A stretch of 64,000 nucleotides of DNA from contig NZ_BRCF01000004.1 of NCBI RefSeq assembly GCF_023707985.1, forward strand, positions 124,001-188,000, read 5' to 3'. Of this stretch, positions 17,924 through 25,674 are shown piece by piece. Under the pieces are notes generated by a model. It was not told where the DNA came from, ran no database searches, and saw only the letters and a program-made list of their open reading frames with translations. Within the stretch, counting starts at the first letter, position 1, and each line of letters opens with the position of its first letter. The DNA is from Sporosarcina sp. NCCP-2716. GTDB taxonomy: Bacteria; Bacillota; Bacilli; Bacillales_A; Planococcaceae. A program made the translations under genes and the position numbers.

Positions 17924-18304
17924 ATGCCATTTTTCATCATCGCTGGGGCGGTTAACGGCGCTATTGCCGTTGCGCTCGGCGCATTCGGCGCACACGCGCT
18001 CGCGGACAAATTGTCTGCCCATTATCTGGACATCTGGGAAAAGGCGGTCCACTATCAGATGTTCCACGCCGCCGCACTGCTTGTGGTCGGCATCCTCATG
18101 AGCCCGGCGCTGTTCGGCCCGTCGAACGCGCTGACGTGGGCCGGCTGGCTGTTCCTCGCCGGCATCATCATCTTTGCCGGAAGCCTGTATGCACTCAGCC
18201 TGTCGGGCATCGGCGTACTCGGCGCCATCACACCGATCGGCGGCGTTGCATTCATCGCCGGCTGGATCATGCTCATCGTAGCCGCTGTGAAATTCGGACG
18301 GTGA
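17924..18304 (+). CDS. ywdK: YwdK family membrane protein (DUF423)
   Basis: A 126-residue DUF423 protein with four transmembrane segments. It begins [24 protein letters not shown] with the conserved GAFGAHAL signature and continues [15 protein letters not shown], also typical. RBS AAGCAGGG is 8 bp upstream. It is the last gene of the DUF4230-ung-ywdI-ywdK run, closed by a strong terminator. Role unknown. Confidence 0.9.
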   Translation: MPFFIIAGAVNGAIAVALGAFGAHALADKLSAHYLDIWEKAVHYQMFHAAALLVVGILMSPALFGPSNALTWAGWLFLAGIIIFAGSLYALSLSGIGVLGAITPIGGVAFIAGWIMLIVAAVKFGR

Positions 18305-18307
18305 ACG

Positions 18308-18354
18308 AAAAACACCGGAAATCCTTGGTCCGCCAAGGATTTCCGGTGTTTTTT
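18308..18354. terminator. Bidirectional terminator between ywdK and gerQ
   Basis: An 18-bp perfect stem (AACACCGGAAATCCTTGG with CCAAGGATTTCCGGTGTT) with a 4-nt loop and T6 on the plus strand; A-run on the other side allows it to serve gerQ too. It touches the gerQ stop codon. Confidence 0.93.
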
Positions 18355-18746
18355 CATGGCCGCTGCGGGAAGTAATTGAGCTCTTCGTTGAACTCCGCAT
18401 AGTCGAAATAGATCATCGGGAACAAGAACCGTTTTCCAGTCCGCTGCTCGCTTAAAATCACATGATCGCGGCCGGCCGCTTCCACCATCCCGGTGACCGC
18501 TTTGACATTCGTGCCAGCTTCGGTCGCGTGCTCGAACGAAAAATGGAACGTCCCGACCTTCCCGCGGTTGAGCCGCAAAATGTTTTCAATGTACGATTCT
18601 TCCCGGAACGCACCCGCCGGCGGACGTCCGCTCGGGATCGTCACTTGCGGCGGAACCATCTGCTGTTGCTGCGGCTGCTGCTGTTGCGGCGCCGGATAGC
18701 CGTATTGCGGTTGCGGGTAAGATGGTGACCATTGATACTGTACCAA
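18354..18746 (-). CDS. gerQ: Spore coat protein GerQ
   Basis: A 130-residue spore coat protein needed, with CwlJ, for germination; in B. subtilis it is cross-linked by transglutaminase Tgl. The N-terminal 35 residues are Pro/Gln/Tyr-rich (QPQYGYPAP, then a poly-Gln run). The conserved C-terminal domain has EESYIENILRLNRGKVGTFHFSFE and LSEQRTGKRFLFPMIYFDYAEF. The start is TTG at 18746 (minus strand), 7 bp after AAAGGA. It follows cwlJ by 18 bp, so the two form the expected mother-cell operon. Sigma-E control is likely from the family but no promoter was assigned. Confidence 0.92.
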   Translation of the reverse strand: MVQYQWSPSYPQPQYGYPAPQQQQPQQQQMVPPQVTIPSGRPPAGAFREESYIENILRLNRGKVGTFHFSFEHATEAGTNVKAVTGMVEAAGRDHVILSEQRTGKRFLFPMIYFDYAEFNEELNYFPQRP

Positions 18747-18764
18747 ATTGTCATCCTTTCAAAG

Positions 18765-19184
18765 TTAGATGGTCGGGCAGTCCTGCTCGGTCGGCGAGAA
18801 GAAACAGTGTGACTTATAGCGCCCGGTATTGTACTGGCCGTACCACTGCGACGGGCAATCCCCGGCCGGCATGAAGAACCAGAGCGACCGCTCCGCCGGA
18901 TGGAACCGCTCGCCATTCACCGCACGTCTCGCAAGCTTCCGGTCCTGCTCACGGGCCCGCTGGTAGAAATAGCCCTTCGTCGTCGCCTCGAACCCTCCCG
19001 GACGCTGGAACACCATATCCTCCAGATTGCGGATATCCGTAAAGTCGAGGCAGCTGGCCCGCACCCGGTTCACGCCGACATTCCCCACCATCAGCATCCC
19101 GAGCTGGCCCTCGCCTTCCGCCTCCGCCCGCATCAGGCGCGCCAGCAGATCCAGCTGCTTGCTGTTCGTCTGAATCACCGCCAC
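18765..19184 (-). CDS. cwlJ: Spore cortex-lytic enzyme CwlJ
   Basis: A 139-residue SleB/CwlJ-type cell wall hydrolase that degrades the spore cortex on germination. It has the family signature LARLMRAEAEGEGQLGMLMVGNVGVNRV (with the catalytic Glu in AEAEGE) and RSLWFFMPAGDCPSQWY. The start GTG (complement of 19182-19184) has GAGGGGGG about 9 bp upstream; an earlier in-frame ATG would add 33 residues unlike CwlJ. It leads the cwlJ-gerQ pair. The upstream region contains repeat units and an insertion sequence. Confidence 0.93.
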   Translation of the reverse strand: MAVIQTNSKQLDLLARLMRAEAEGEGQLGMLMVGNVGVNRVRASCLDFTDIRNLEDMVFQRPGGFEATTKGYFYQRAREQDRKLARRAVNGERFHPAERSLWFFMPAGDCPSQWYGQYNTGRYKSHCFFSPTEQDCPTI

Positions 19185-19269
19185 ACGCTTCACCCCCCTC
19201 AAGCCATTCTTATGATGAACGACCGTCAAACATACCAGGTGGTTGGTGGAGCTCATGAAGTTGTGGAAG

Positions 19270-19314
19270 TGATCATAAATCATGGGAACCGCTCATAAAC
19301 TTGTGAAAGCGCTC
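19270..19314 (+). repeat. Left remnant of tandem array A3
   Basis: GATCATAAAT at 19271 and GCTCATAAAC at 19291 are 20 bp apart, and a third core begins at 19311 as GCTC, where the insertion sequence interrupts it. The continuation is at 21082. Confidence 0.9.
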
Positions 19315-19479
19315 CCTCCCTCTTGAAACATTGATGTATCAAGGGTTCAAGGTATGATTTGGGGAAGAAAAAATTTTTTTCAAGAGTAATACATCCAGTT
19401 CCTTTTATAAAAGTGAAAATATTGAAGAATGGTCGTACGCTGCGCTGTCGGGGATGGAGAGAATTTCCACCTCGGCGGG

Positions 19480-19650
19480 CTTTGTATACGATGCACTCTG
19501 GATCTCCGCTTGCCTTATACTGATGTACCCTCCCATGTCTCTTGGCGTCTAGGCGCTCACATTCCTTCGTCGGATCTAGTATAAGGCGGAGGCTGGCTAT
19601 GCTCATAAGGGGACTCGGTGGTCCTATCGTTTTTTCTTGCCTGCTTCTCC
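19480..19650 (-). ncRNA. Candidate bridge RNA of the IS110-family element
   Basis: The noncoding segment downstream of the transposase contains two guide-hairpin-guide loops. Target loop: GCTCATAA (19601-19608) equals the right half of the repeat target and CGTTTTTTC (19628-19636) is the complement of GAAAAAACG, the left half consensus; between them GGGAC and GTCCT form a hairpin. Donor loop: CCCTCCC (19528-19534) equals the element's end at 19314-19320, and CATTCCT (19560-19566) is the complement of AGGAATG at the other end (21076-21082). The donor loop is closed by GCCTTATAC/GTATAAGGC (19512-19520, 19579-19587). Minus-strand reading gives target loop before donor loop, as in known bridge RNAs. 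Ends are approximate. Confidence 0.75.
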
Positions 19651-19687
19651 GTGTCATCCTGTTGTTGTCTTTCGTCAGAAGAGATGC

Positions 19688-20965
19688 TTAAAGGCCTTCG
19701 GCCAATGCGGGTATATCTTGGATCATCCGTTGCGGGTCAAATGCTGTACGACTCTTACAGATGCCGAATAGGACATGCAGTAGCTTGCGGCAGAGGACAA
19801 CCATCGACTCTTTCTTCTTCAATGGATTCTCTTGACGCGTTGTGTAATACAGATGCAACTGACGGAATGCTGGATTGTGCTTAACCAATGGCAGTGCGAC
19901 GCGGTATAAGATGGCTCGGAGACGCCTTCTGCCACGCTTGGAGAGCCGCTTAACCCCCCTGTGCTGTCCTGATGAGCTTTCCCTAAGCATTAGTCCCGCT
20001 AATTTTTCTAATTGGCGTGGATGCTTATAGTGGGTGAAGCTGCCTACTTCGGACAGTAAGTCGATGATGGTGGGATTCGCGATACCCGGGATGGAGCTCA
20101 GGTACATGTATTCATCAGTTGCCTGAACCATCTCCGTCAGCTCCTTTTCCAACACGGCTAACTCCCGCTCAATCTGTTTGAAACGGGTGGTCAGGGACTG
20201 GATCTCCAAGCGGGCCATGATAGTTCCCTCAGACACGCCGATCGTCGTGCCGAGAAGGGGAATCAGTTTCTTCACTGACGCCATTTGGACAGACCGCAAT
20301 CCATCTGACTGTCTGTAGAGAGCCTTTAAGTCTTCGACAGATTTGCCGTCAAAGTCTACAGGGAGGGGCGTGTATTCCAAAACAGCCAAGGCCATTTTGC
20401 CGAATGAACCAAACACCTGCCGGAATTCCGGAAAGTAGATATCTGTCCAACGGATCAGCTTGTTTTTCAAGGCCGAGCGCTCTTCCACCAGGCGATTGCG
20501 AAGAGTGGATCCTACACGGAGTTCTGCTTCGACGTCCTGGAGGTGGCGAGGATAGTTGTACCGCCCGTCCTTAATGAGCTTTGCGATCACAATGGCGTCT
20601 TTCTTGTCATTCTTGGTCTGGAGATTATCGTCAAGCTCTTTGGACCGCTTGACGTGGATGGTCTGGACAGCCACGAAGGGGATTTTCCGTTCGTGGAGGA
20701 ACTGCCGGAGGTCCAGGCCATAATGGCCTGTCGGCTCCGCTCCTACCAGCACATCCGTCTTACCGAACTCCTTCATCGCCCGTTGAATCTCCTGTCGGAG
20801 AAATTCAAACCCTTGCCTGGATTGGAAGACGGGGAATGGCTTTTTTAATAGAAGGCCCCGTTCATCCACCATACAGGCGTAGTGGGTCTTCTTGGCGATG
20901 TCGATGCCGACCACTAATGTCTTTTCTGTCACTTGCATGATTTTCTGGTTTTGTGTATCATTCAT
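19688..20965 (-). CDS. IS110-family transposase (DEDD recombinase)
   Basis: A 425-residue transposase. The N-terminal RuvC-like DEDD domain shows GIDIAKKTHY (first Asp), VGAEPTGHYG (Glu) and NDKKDAIVIAKLI (two Asp). After a coiled-coil linker (FKQIERELAVLEKELTEMV), the C-terminal Tnp_20 domain has LSSIPGIANPTIIDLLSEVG and ESSSGQHRG, the region of the catalytic serine. The ATG follows GAGGAGG. The gene is full length and apparently intact, so the element may be active. Family enzymes recombine a 2-bp core using an RNA guide, without making terminal inverted repeats. Confidence 0.95.
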   Translation of the reverse strand: MNDTQNQKIMQVTEKTLVVGIDIAKKTHYACMVDERGLLLKKPFPVFQSRQGFEFLRQEIQRAMKEFGKTDVLVGAEPTGHYGLDLRQFLHERKIPFVAVQTIHVKRSKELDDNLQTKNDKKDAIVIAKLIKDGRYNYPRHLQDVEAELRVGSTLRNRLVEERSALKNKLIRWTDIYFPEFRQVFGSFGKMALAVLEYTPLPVDFDGKSVEDLKALYRQSDGLRSVQMASVKKLIPLLGTTIGVSEGTIMARLEIQSLTTRFKQIERELAVLEKELTEMVQATDEYMYLSSIPGIANPTIIDLLSEVGSFTHYKHPRQLEKLAGLMLRESSSGQHRGVKRLSKRGRRRLRAILYRVALPLVKHNPAFRQLHLYYTTRQENPLKKKESMVVLCRKLLHVLFGICKSRTAFDPQRMIQDIPALAEGL

Positions 20966-21081
20966 GTCGAGTCCTCCTCGGTATCCAATTAGGGGTCATT
21001 TCTTCTACGGAACATGACACCCCGCATCATACCAGGAGGGCTCTTTTTTGTGCAACCCCTTCAAAAGTTCAAAACAGGAAT

Positions 21082-21272
21082 GCTCATAAATTATGAAAAA
21101 CGCTCATAAACTCGTGGAAACGCTCATAAATCGCGGAAAACGCTCATAAACTCGTGGAAACGCTCATAAATCGTGAAAAACGCTCATAAACTTGTGAAAT
21201 CGCTCATAAATCCCTGTAAACGCTCATAAACTCGCAGCAACCGCTCATAAATCCTGATAAGCGCTCATAACC
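21082..21272 (+). repeat. Tandem array A3 (right part): ten GCTCATAAA units
   Basis: GCTCAT starts at 21082, 21102, 21122, 21142, 21162, 21182, 21202 and 21222 (exact 20 bp), then 21243 after one 21-bp step and 21263. The first unit is the half interrupted by the insertion sequence. The rest of the gene-free stretch to 21608 holds a C-rich segment, a hairpin element and about 200 bp in which I see nothing. Confidence 0.95.
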
Positions 21273-21365
21273 GTCAGCCAAACTCCCTGTACGCGGTACT
21301 CTCTAGCGCCCACTGGCCACGTCCGCCGCGCAGCATGCCCTTCCACAAGTCAAAACCAAGACTTG

Positions 21366-21402
21366 CTTGTGTGCTTCGCCTTGCGAAGCATTTTCTGTCG
21401 GG
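21366..21402. repeat. Covarying hairpin element, copy 2
   Basis: The stem TGCTTCGC (21372-21379) and GCGAAGCA (21383-21390) has loop CTT and is flanked by CTTGTG and TTTTCTGTCGGG. Compared with copy 1, a T-A pair in the stem is a C-G pair. Confidence 0.75.
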
Positions 21403-21608
21403 TGTATGACACTCCCGGATCGCCCATTGTTTCCAGAACGCACCTTCCGGCGAGCCGAAGCCCCGCTGTGGATTTCATTTTCACCATTTTTTCATCCCAA
21501 ACTTCGAGTTTGGCCCTTGAAAACAGGGCAAATTGCGATCTTTGCGATAGCTATTCCCTTTTGGTTGGAAACCAGATACACTCGATGAAAACAGAGAGGA
21601 TGTCAGCT

Positions 21609-22562
21609 ATGCTCTATAAAAAACGTCAGCCGCCGAAACAATTGAAAGGTCTTCACGCACTGGTCCGGAGGCTTCCGGCGTCCCATGAGAAATACCGATT
21701 CATCCAGGAAGAATTGTACAACCATCGCGCAGGGTACGGCGGGGAGCAGGAGTACGACCGCTGCATGCAGGAAGTGCGGACGGATTTCCCCCATGCGATT
21801 CTGAACGATCTCAGTCTCCTGCATGACAGCGTCCGGTTCCAGATGGACTCCGTTTTCATCGCCCCCGACCGGATCGTCATCAGCGAAGTGAAAAATGTGG
21901 CGGACCGGATCATCGTCAAAGGCAGTCCGCTCCAGTTCCTGAAAGAGACGCCGGCGGGCACGCGGACCGTGTTCCGCAGCCCGGCGGCGGAGCTTGAGAG
22001 GAAGATCCATTTCTTTGAGAGCTGGCTGGCCGCCCGGGGGATTGCGGTGCCGGTGACGGGGCTGATCACATTCGCGCACAATAATGAAATCGTCATCGAA
22101 GAGGCGCCGTCCATGCCGGTTTTATCCAATTACGAAGCGCCGTCGTATTTCCGGGAGCTGCAGATCGGGCAGCCGGTGCTTTCGGCGCCGGAAATCCGGG
22201 CGCTGGCGGATGAATTGCTCGTTTGCCACTTTGAATACAATCCGTTTCCGCTCGCCGCCCGTTACGGCATCGCTGCGGCGGATCTGAAACAGGGGATGCT
22301 TTGCGGCAGCTGCACGGCGGATGCCGTGCTGGCGGCGTCGGGCAGCAAATGGCGGTGCACGCATTGCGGAAAAGAAACGCGCGCGCCGTACACGCAGACG
22401 ATCGAGGAGTATTTCATGCTGGCCGGGGAGACGCTGACCAACCGGGACTTCTGCACATTCACCGGGCTGACGTGCCGCCACGTCGCCAAGCGGGCGCTGC
22501 AGAACCCGATCCTCCGCAAGATGGGGACACGGAAGGCGGCAGCTTATACGCTCGCCGAGTAA
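21609..22562 (+). CDS. NERD-domain protein with C-terminal zinc-ribbon-like region
   Basis: A 317-residue protein with a NERD (nuclease-related) domain at about residues 45-165: EYDRCMQEVRTDFPHAILNDLSL, FQMDSVFIAPDRIVISEVKN, where Asp and Glu-x-Lys resemble the active site of restriction-like nucleases. A later Cys-rich part (CGSC, then CTHCGKET, about 236-262) may bind zinc. The tail (EEYFMLAGETLTNRDFCTFTGL) suits a DNA-binding extension. I chose ATG 21609, 8 bp after AGAGAGGA. It lies alone between two tandem arrays and two hairpin copies. Nuclease activity and target are unproven; it could serve DNA repair or defence. Confidence 0.8.
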   Translation: MLYKKRQPPKQLKGLHALVRRLPASHEKYRFIQEELYNHRAGYGGEQEYDRCMQEVRTDFPHAILNDLSLLHDSVRFQMDSVFIAPDRIVISEVKNVADRIIVKGSPLQFLKETPAGTRTVFRSPAAELERKIHFFESWLAARGIAVPVTGLITFAHNNEIVIEEAPSMPVLSNYEAPSYFRELQIGQPVLSAPEIRALADELLVCHFEYNPFPLAARYGIAAADLKQGMLCGSCTADAVLAASGSKWRCTHCGKETRAPYTQTIEEYFMLAGETLTNRDFCTFTGLTCRHVAKRALQNPILRKMGTRKAAAYTLAE

Positions 22563-22571
22563 AAACAAGAT

Positions 22572-22613
22572 TAGCTTGCTGCGCTTCGCTCTGCGAAGCG
22601 TTTTCTGTTTGGG
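22572..22613. repeat. Covarying hairpin element, copy 3
   Basis: The stem CGCTTCGC (22582-22589) and GCGAAGCG (22593-22600) has a 3-nt loop, with flanks AGCTTGCTG and TTTTCTGT. A second compensatory change (T-A to C-G) separates it from copy 2. It begins 10 bp after the NERD gene stop and could also terminate it. Confidence 0.75.
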
Positions 22614-22670
22614 GAGGGGAGGGCGCCGGGGGATTCCGCTGTTTATAGGGATGTAGGCGGGCGCGTGGGC

Positions 22671-22901
22671 GTGCTCATAAACCGCGGGAAACGTTCATAA
22701 ACTCGTGGAAACGCTCATAAAATCGAAAAAACGCTCATAAATCTCGAGAATCGCTCATAAAACTGGAAAACCGCTCATAAATCGCGAAAACCGCTCATAA
22801 ATCTCAAAAACCGCTCATAAACCGGCGAAATCGCTCATAAATCCCAAAAAGCGCTCATAAACCGCTGAAACCGCTCATAAATCCTAAAAAACGCTCATAA
22901 A
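22671..22901 (+). repeat. Tandem array A4: twelve GCTCATAAA units, exact 20-bp period
   Basis: Cores begin at 22673, 22693 (GTTCATAAA), 22713, 22733, 22753, 22773, 22793, 22813, 22833, 22853, 22873 and 22893. GAAAAAACGCTCATAA at 22725-22740 matches both halves of the putative bridge-RNA target loop exactly. A C-rich tail follows (22902-22980) with repeated CCGCCCGCGCCG. The array is between NERD and the tail of hemQ. Confidence 0.96.
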
Positions 22902-22980
22902 CCTGCCGCCCGCGCCGCCGCCCGCGCCGCAGAATCCCTGCCCGCGCCGATACCCACCGCGCCCGCATCACCAAAACAAT

Positions 22981-23015
22981 AAAAAAACCGCCCAGCCCTC
23001 AAGGCTGCGGCGGTT
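22981..23015 (-). terminator. Terminator of hemQ
   Basis: On the minus strand, ACCGCCGCAGCC pairs with GGCTGGGCGGT (one mismatch), followed by T7. Confidence 0.9.
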
Positions 23016-23031
23016 CCACATGTATAATCCC

Positions 23032-23784
23032 TCACACGGCGAAGAAATCGGCGCGCTGGTCGTCCTGCAGAATCGTGCCGACGAAGAACTCGCCGAAGTC
23101 GCTGTAGCGGGCGCTCACTTCGTCGAAACGCATTTCGTAGATCAGTTTTTTGAACTGAAGCACGTCGTCTGCGAACAGAGTGACGCCCCACTCATGGTCG
23201 TCGAAGCCGACAGAGCCGGAGATGATCTGCTTCACTTTGCCTGCGTAGCTGCGGCCGATCAATCCGTGGCTGCGCATCATTTCTTTACGGACATCCATGT
23301 CGAGCATGTACCAGTTGACGTCGCCTTCGCGCTTCTTGTCCATCGGGTAGAAGCAGACGTACTGGCTGCGCGGCAGTTCCGGGTACAGGCGGCCGCGGAC
23401 GTACGGATTCTGGTACGGGTCTTCATCCGAATCGCCGCCTGCCAAGTAATTCGACAGCTCCACGACGGAGACGTACGAATACGCCGGAAGCGTGTAGTCC
23501 GCGATCGCGAGCTTGTTGAATTCGGCTTCGAGCTGCTGCAGTTCGTCCATCGTCGGACGCATCGTCATCAGCATGAAATCGGCTTTCTGGCCGACAATCG
23601 TATAGAAAGCGTGGGCGCCGGTCTTGTCCTCGTCTGCTTTGTTCAGCTTTTCGAGGTACGCGACGAATTCGTCGACAGCGTGCTGGCGCTCTTCTTTAGA
23701 AATCAGTTTCCAAGAGGTCCAGTCCATCGTGCGGAAGTCGTGTAACACATACCAGCCATCGAGCGTTTGTGCTGCTTCAATCAT
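23032..23784 (-). CDS. hemQ: Coproheme decarboxylase HemQ
   Basis: A 250-residue member of the chlorite-dismutase-like family. It converts coproheme III to heme b with peroxide in the Gram-positive coproporphyrin-dependent pathway. The segment [23 protein letters not shown] (about 129-151) holds the catalytic Tyr and propionate-binding Arg/Lys, and [15 protein letters not shown] (about 173-187) holds the proximal His. The ATG follows AAAGGAG; 43 more in-frame codons upstream are not supported. In B. subtilis pta sits next to hemQ, but here no pta gene is present before lipL. Confidence 0.95.
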   Translation of the reverse strand: MIEAAQTLDGWYVLHDFRTMDWTSWKLISKEERQHAVDEFVAYLEKLNKADEDKTGAHAFYTIVGQKADFMLMTMRPTMDELQQLEAEFNKLAIADYTLPAYSYVSVVELSNYLAGGDSDEDPYQNPYVRGRLYPELPRSQYVCFYPMDKKREGDVNWYMLDMDVRKEMMRSHGLIGRSYAGKVKQIISGSVGFDDHEWGVTLFADDVLQFKKLIYEMRFDEVSARYSDFGEFFVGTILQDDQRADFFAV

Positions 23785-23986
23785 GGGAAATCGAACTCCT
23801 TTGAAAGTGGGATGGGTACGGGCCGGCGGGCAGATTCCACCGCCGCGGCCGTGCTGCTTCCAGTGTACCATACCGGCGAAACCGCAGTGAATCATAGCGA
23901 CCTCTGTCACCAATTCGTCATGTGGAAGCGGGCCCGATAGTGGTGTACACTAGAAGGCATGACATTACCGTACAGGAGCTATGTGT

Positions 23987-24832
23987 ATGATGAAACCGAC
24001 AGACTCTTACCTGACCGTGCCGACATGGCGCTTTCTCGATGAATCCCTTTCCGCACGGACCCGTTCGGCACTCGAGTCGTTTGCAGCGGACGACACGCTC
24101 TGCCAGCTCGTCGGCCAGCAGCTGAGCCCGCCCGCCGTCCGCACGTGGGTGCATGACAACACGATCGTCCTCGGTATCCAGGACCACCGCCTCCCGCATC
24201 TCGAAGACGCGCTGCCCGTCATCCATTCCGCCGGCTACCGCACGATCGTCCGGAATTCCGGGGGCCTCGCTGTCGTGCTCGACCAGGGAGTCCTCAATAT
24301 TTCCATTGTGCTGTCCGAGCAGGCCGGCTCGATCGATATCCCGGCCGGCTACGACGTCATGCTCGACTTCGTCCGCCGTCTGTTACCGGAAGCGGGGGAC
24401 CGGATCGAAGCGTATGAAATCGTCGGATCCTACTGCCCGGGCAGTTATGACCTGAGCATCGGCGGCAAGAAATTCGCCGGCATCTCGCAGCGCCGGCTGC
24501 GCCAGGGCGTCGCCGTCCAAGTGTACTTGTGTGTCGAGGGCAGCGGCAGCGATCGCGCCGAGCTCGTCAGGCAGCTGTATGACAAAGGGCTCGGCGGGGA
24601 GGAGACGAAGTTCGCCTACCCCGATATCCGGCCCGAAACGATGGCTTCCCTCGCTGAACTGCTCGGCATCCCTCTCACCGTCACCGACGTGAACCTCCGT
24701 GTGCAGCAGCTGCTGCATGCGCTCGCCGGGGAAGTCCAAATGGGCGGCTTCCGTGAAGATGAAATGGAGTTGTATACGTACTACCTGCAGCGCGTCGTCG
24801 ACCGCAATGCCAAAATGATCGCCCGCGGCTGA
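23987..24832 (+). CDS. lipL: Octanoyl-[GcvH]:protein N-octanoyltransferase LipL
   Basis: A 281-residue amidotransferase of the lipoate ligase/LplA fold. It moves octanoyl (or lipoyl) groups from GcvH to E2 subunits in lipoate synthesis. RNSGGLAVVLDQGVLNISIVL, the Cys-containing EIVGSYCPGSYDLSIGGKKFAGISQRR (nucleophile Cys and conserved Lys), and YLCVEG fit LipL. Of three nearby ATGs, 23987 lies 8 bp after AGGAG. It is divergent from hemQ. The shared terminator with rsfA follows. Confidence 0.92.
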   Translation: MMKPTDSYLTVPTWRFLDESLSARTRSALESFAADDTLCQLVGQQLSPPAVRTWVHDNTIVLGIQDHRLPHLEDALPVIHSAGYRTIVRNSGGLAVVLDQGVLNISIVLSEQAGSIDIPAGYDVMLDFVRRLLPEAGDRIEAYEIVGSYCPGSYDLSIGGKKFAGISQRRLRQGVAVQVYLCVEGSGSDRAELVRQLYDKGLGGEETKFAYPDIRPETMASLAELLGIPLTVTDVNLRVQQLLHALAGEVQMGGFREDEMELYTYYLQRVVDRNAKMIARG

Positions 24833-24852
24833 AGAGGATTAATTCCAAAGAA

Positions 24853-24886
24853 AAACCGCCTATTAGTGAGTCATAGGCGGTTCTTT
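24853..24886. terminator. Bidirectional terminator between lipL and rsfA, overlapping the rsfA stop
   Basis: AACCGCCTA (24854-24862) and TAGGCGGTT (24874-24882) flank the last codons and TAA of rsfA, with A5 on one side and TTCTTTT on the other. Confidence 0.85.
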
Positions 24887-25498
24887 TGAGATTAAGTTTC
24901 CGTTCGTCTCCATCTGGAACGTCGGCGCGACATGCTCGCTGTCCTCGTTCAGCGTTACGAGACGGCGCGCACGGTTCATGATCTCGACGAACTGTTCGTA
25001 GTCTTCGCGGATTGTGCGGTTCTCCTTCTTCAGCTGCTCGATCGTCTTCTCGAGTTCGGCAGTCTGTTCCTGTGCGGCTTTCGCGGCCTGCTGCCAGCGC
25101 AGCGCATCCTGGTTTGCACCGCCTGAGTGATGAAGTCGGATCAGATAGGCGATGACCGTGTCCATCGACAGTGCGGACAGCGGCACCGAGGCTCCGCGAG
25201 GGTCTTCTTCACTTGGAGGTGCCTGATAGAGCGGGACGTTGCGCCGTTTGAAGTCTGTGCCGAGCACGCGCAGCGCCTGTTTGCGTTCCTTTTTCGCTTG
25301 GGCGAGCTCCTTTTCGTAATCCTGCCGGACGACCGCATTCCAGCGGAACCCGCATGCGGCTGCCGTCCTGTTCAGCACGTCCCCGACTTCTTCAAAAGCA
25401 CTCAGCTGCGTACTCCCTTCGCGCACGTGCCGCAGCACCGTATCCGCCAACAACTTATCGTTTTCTTCCAGCCATGCATCCTGTCTGATTTTCACCAT
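24863..25498 (-). CDS. rsfA: RsfA family prespore transcription factor
   Basis: A 211-residue protein of the RsfA family, a sigma-F-dependent regulator in the forespore of B. subtilis. The N-terminal Myb/SANT-like part (KIRQDAWLEENDKLLADTVLRHVREG, then RTAAACGFRWNAVVRQDY) should bind DNA. A coiled coil follows (QTAELEKTIEQLKKENRTIREDYEQFVEIMNRARRL, about 145-185). ATG 25498 is 8 bp after AGGAGG; TTG 25504 is too close. Position before ywfO matches B. subtilis ywfN-ywfO. Confidence 0.9.
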   Translation of the reverse strand: MVKIRQDAWLEENDKLLADTVLRHVREGSTQLSAFEEVGDVLNRTAAACGFRWNAVVRQDYEKELAQAKKERKQALRVLGTDFKRRNVPLYQAPPSEEDPRGASVPLSALSMDTVIAYLIRLHHSGGANQDALRWQQAAKAAQEQTAELEKTIEQLKKENRTIREDYEQFVEIMNRARRLVTLNEDSEHVAPTFQMETNGNLISKEPPMTH

Positions 25499-25674
25499 CT
25501 CCAATGCCTCCTAATAATGCGTTCTCGCTTTCTACCGACAGCATGGACAGCTTGCGCAGCGTTTATACAGAACAAAAGATTAATACTTTCAACTTCTCGG
25601 GAATGGGCCGATTTGCGCTGTCCAAATCGCGCCGGTTTGGTATACTGGAAGGAAACGTTGAACGGAGGTGCAGC

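Larger units (their letters stand above)
19311..21081 (-). mobile_element. IS110-family (IS1111-like) insertion sequence inserted in a repeat unit
   Basis: Boundaries come from the interrupted 20-bp array. GCTC at 19311-19314 and GCTC at 21082-21085 flank the element, and joining 19310 to 21082 restores GCTCATAAAT exactly in phase. That gives a 1771-bp element. There are no terminal inverted repeats. An imperfect subterminal inverted repeat is present (19323-19336 with 21059-21072, 10 of 14 matching), as expected for the IS1111 subgroup. It holds one DEDD transposase gene and a 370-bp noncoding end at 19315-19687. The transposase reads on the minus strand. Confidence 0.9.

Noticed and set aside
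20966..21081. The bridge RNA at the other (transposase 5') end of the insertion sequence
   Set aside because: Only 116 bp are available there, and I find no loop with target and donor matches, while the 3' end has both.
22572..22613. Hairpin copies as plain terminators
   Set aside because: Copy 3 could terminate the NERD gene, but copies 1, 2 and 4 are not directly after genes, and the long conserved flanks are not needed for termination. Termination by one copy is not excluded.
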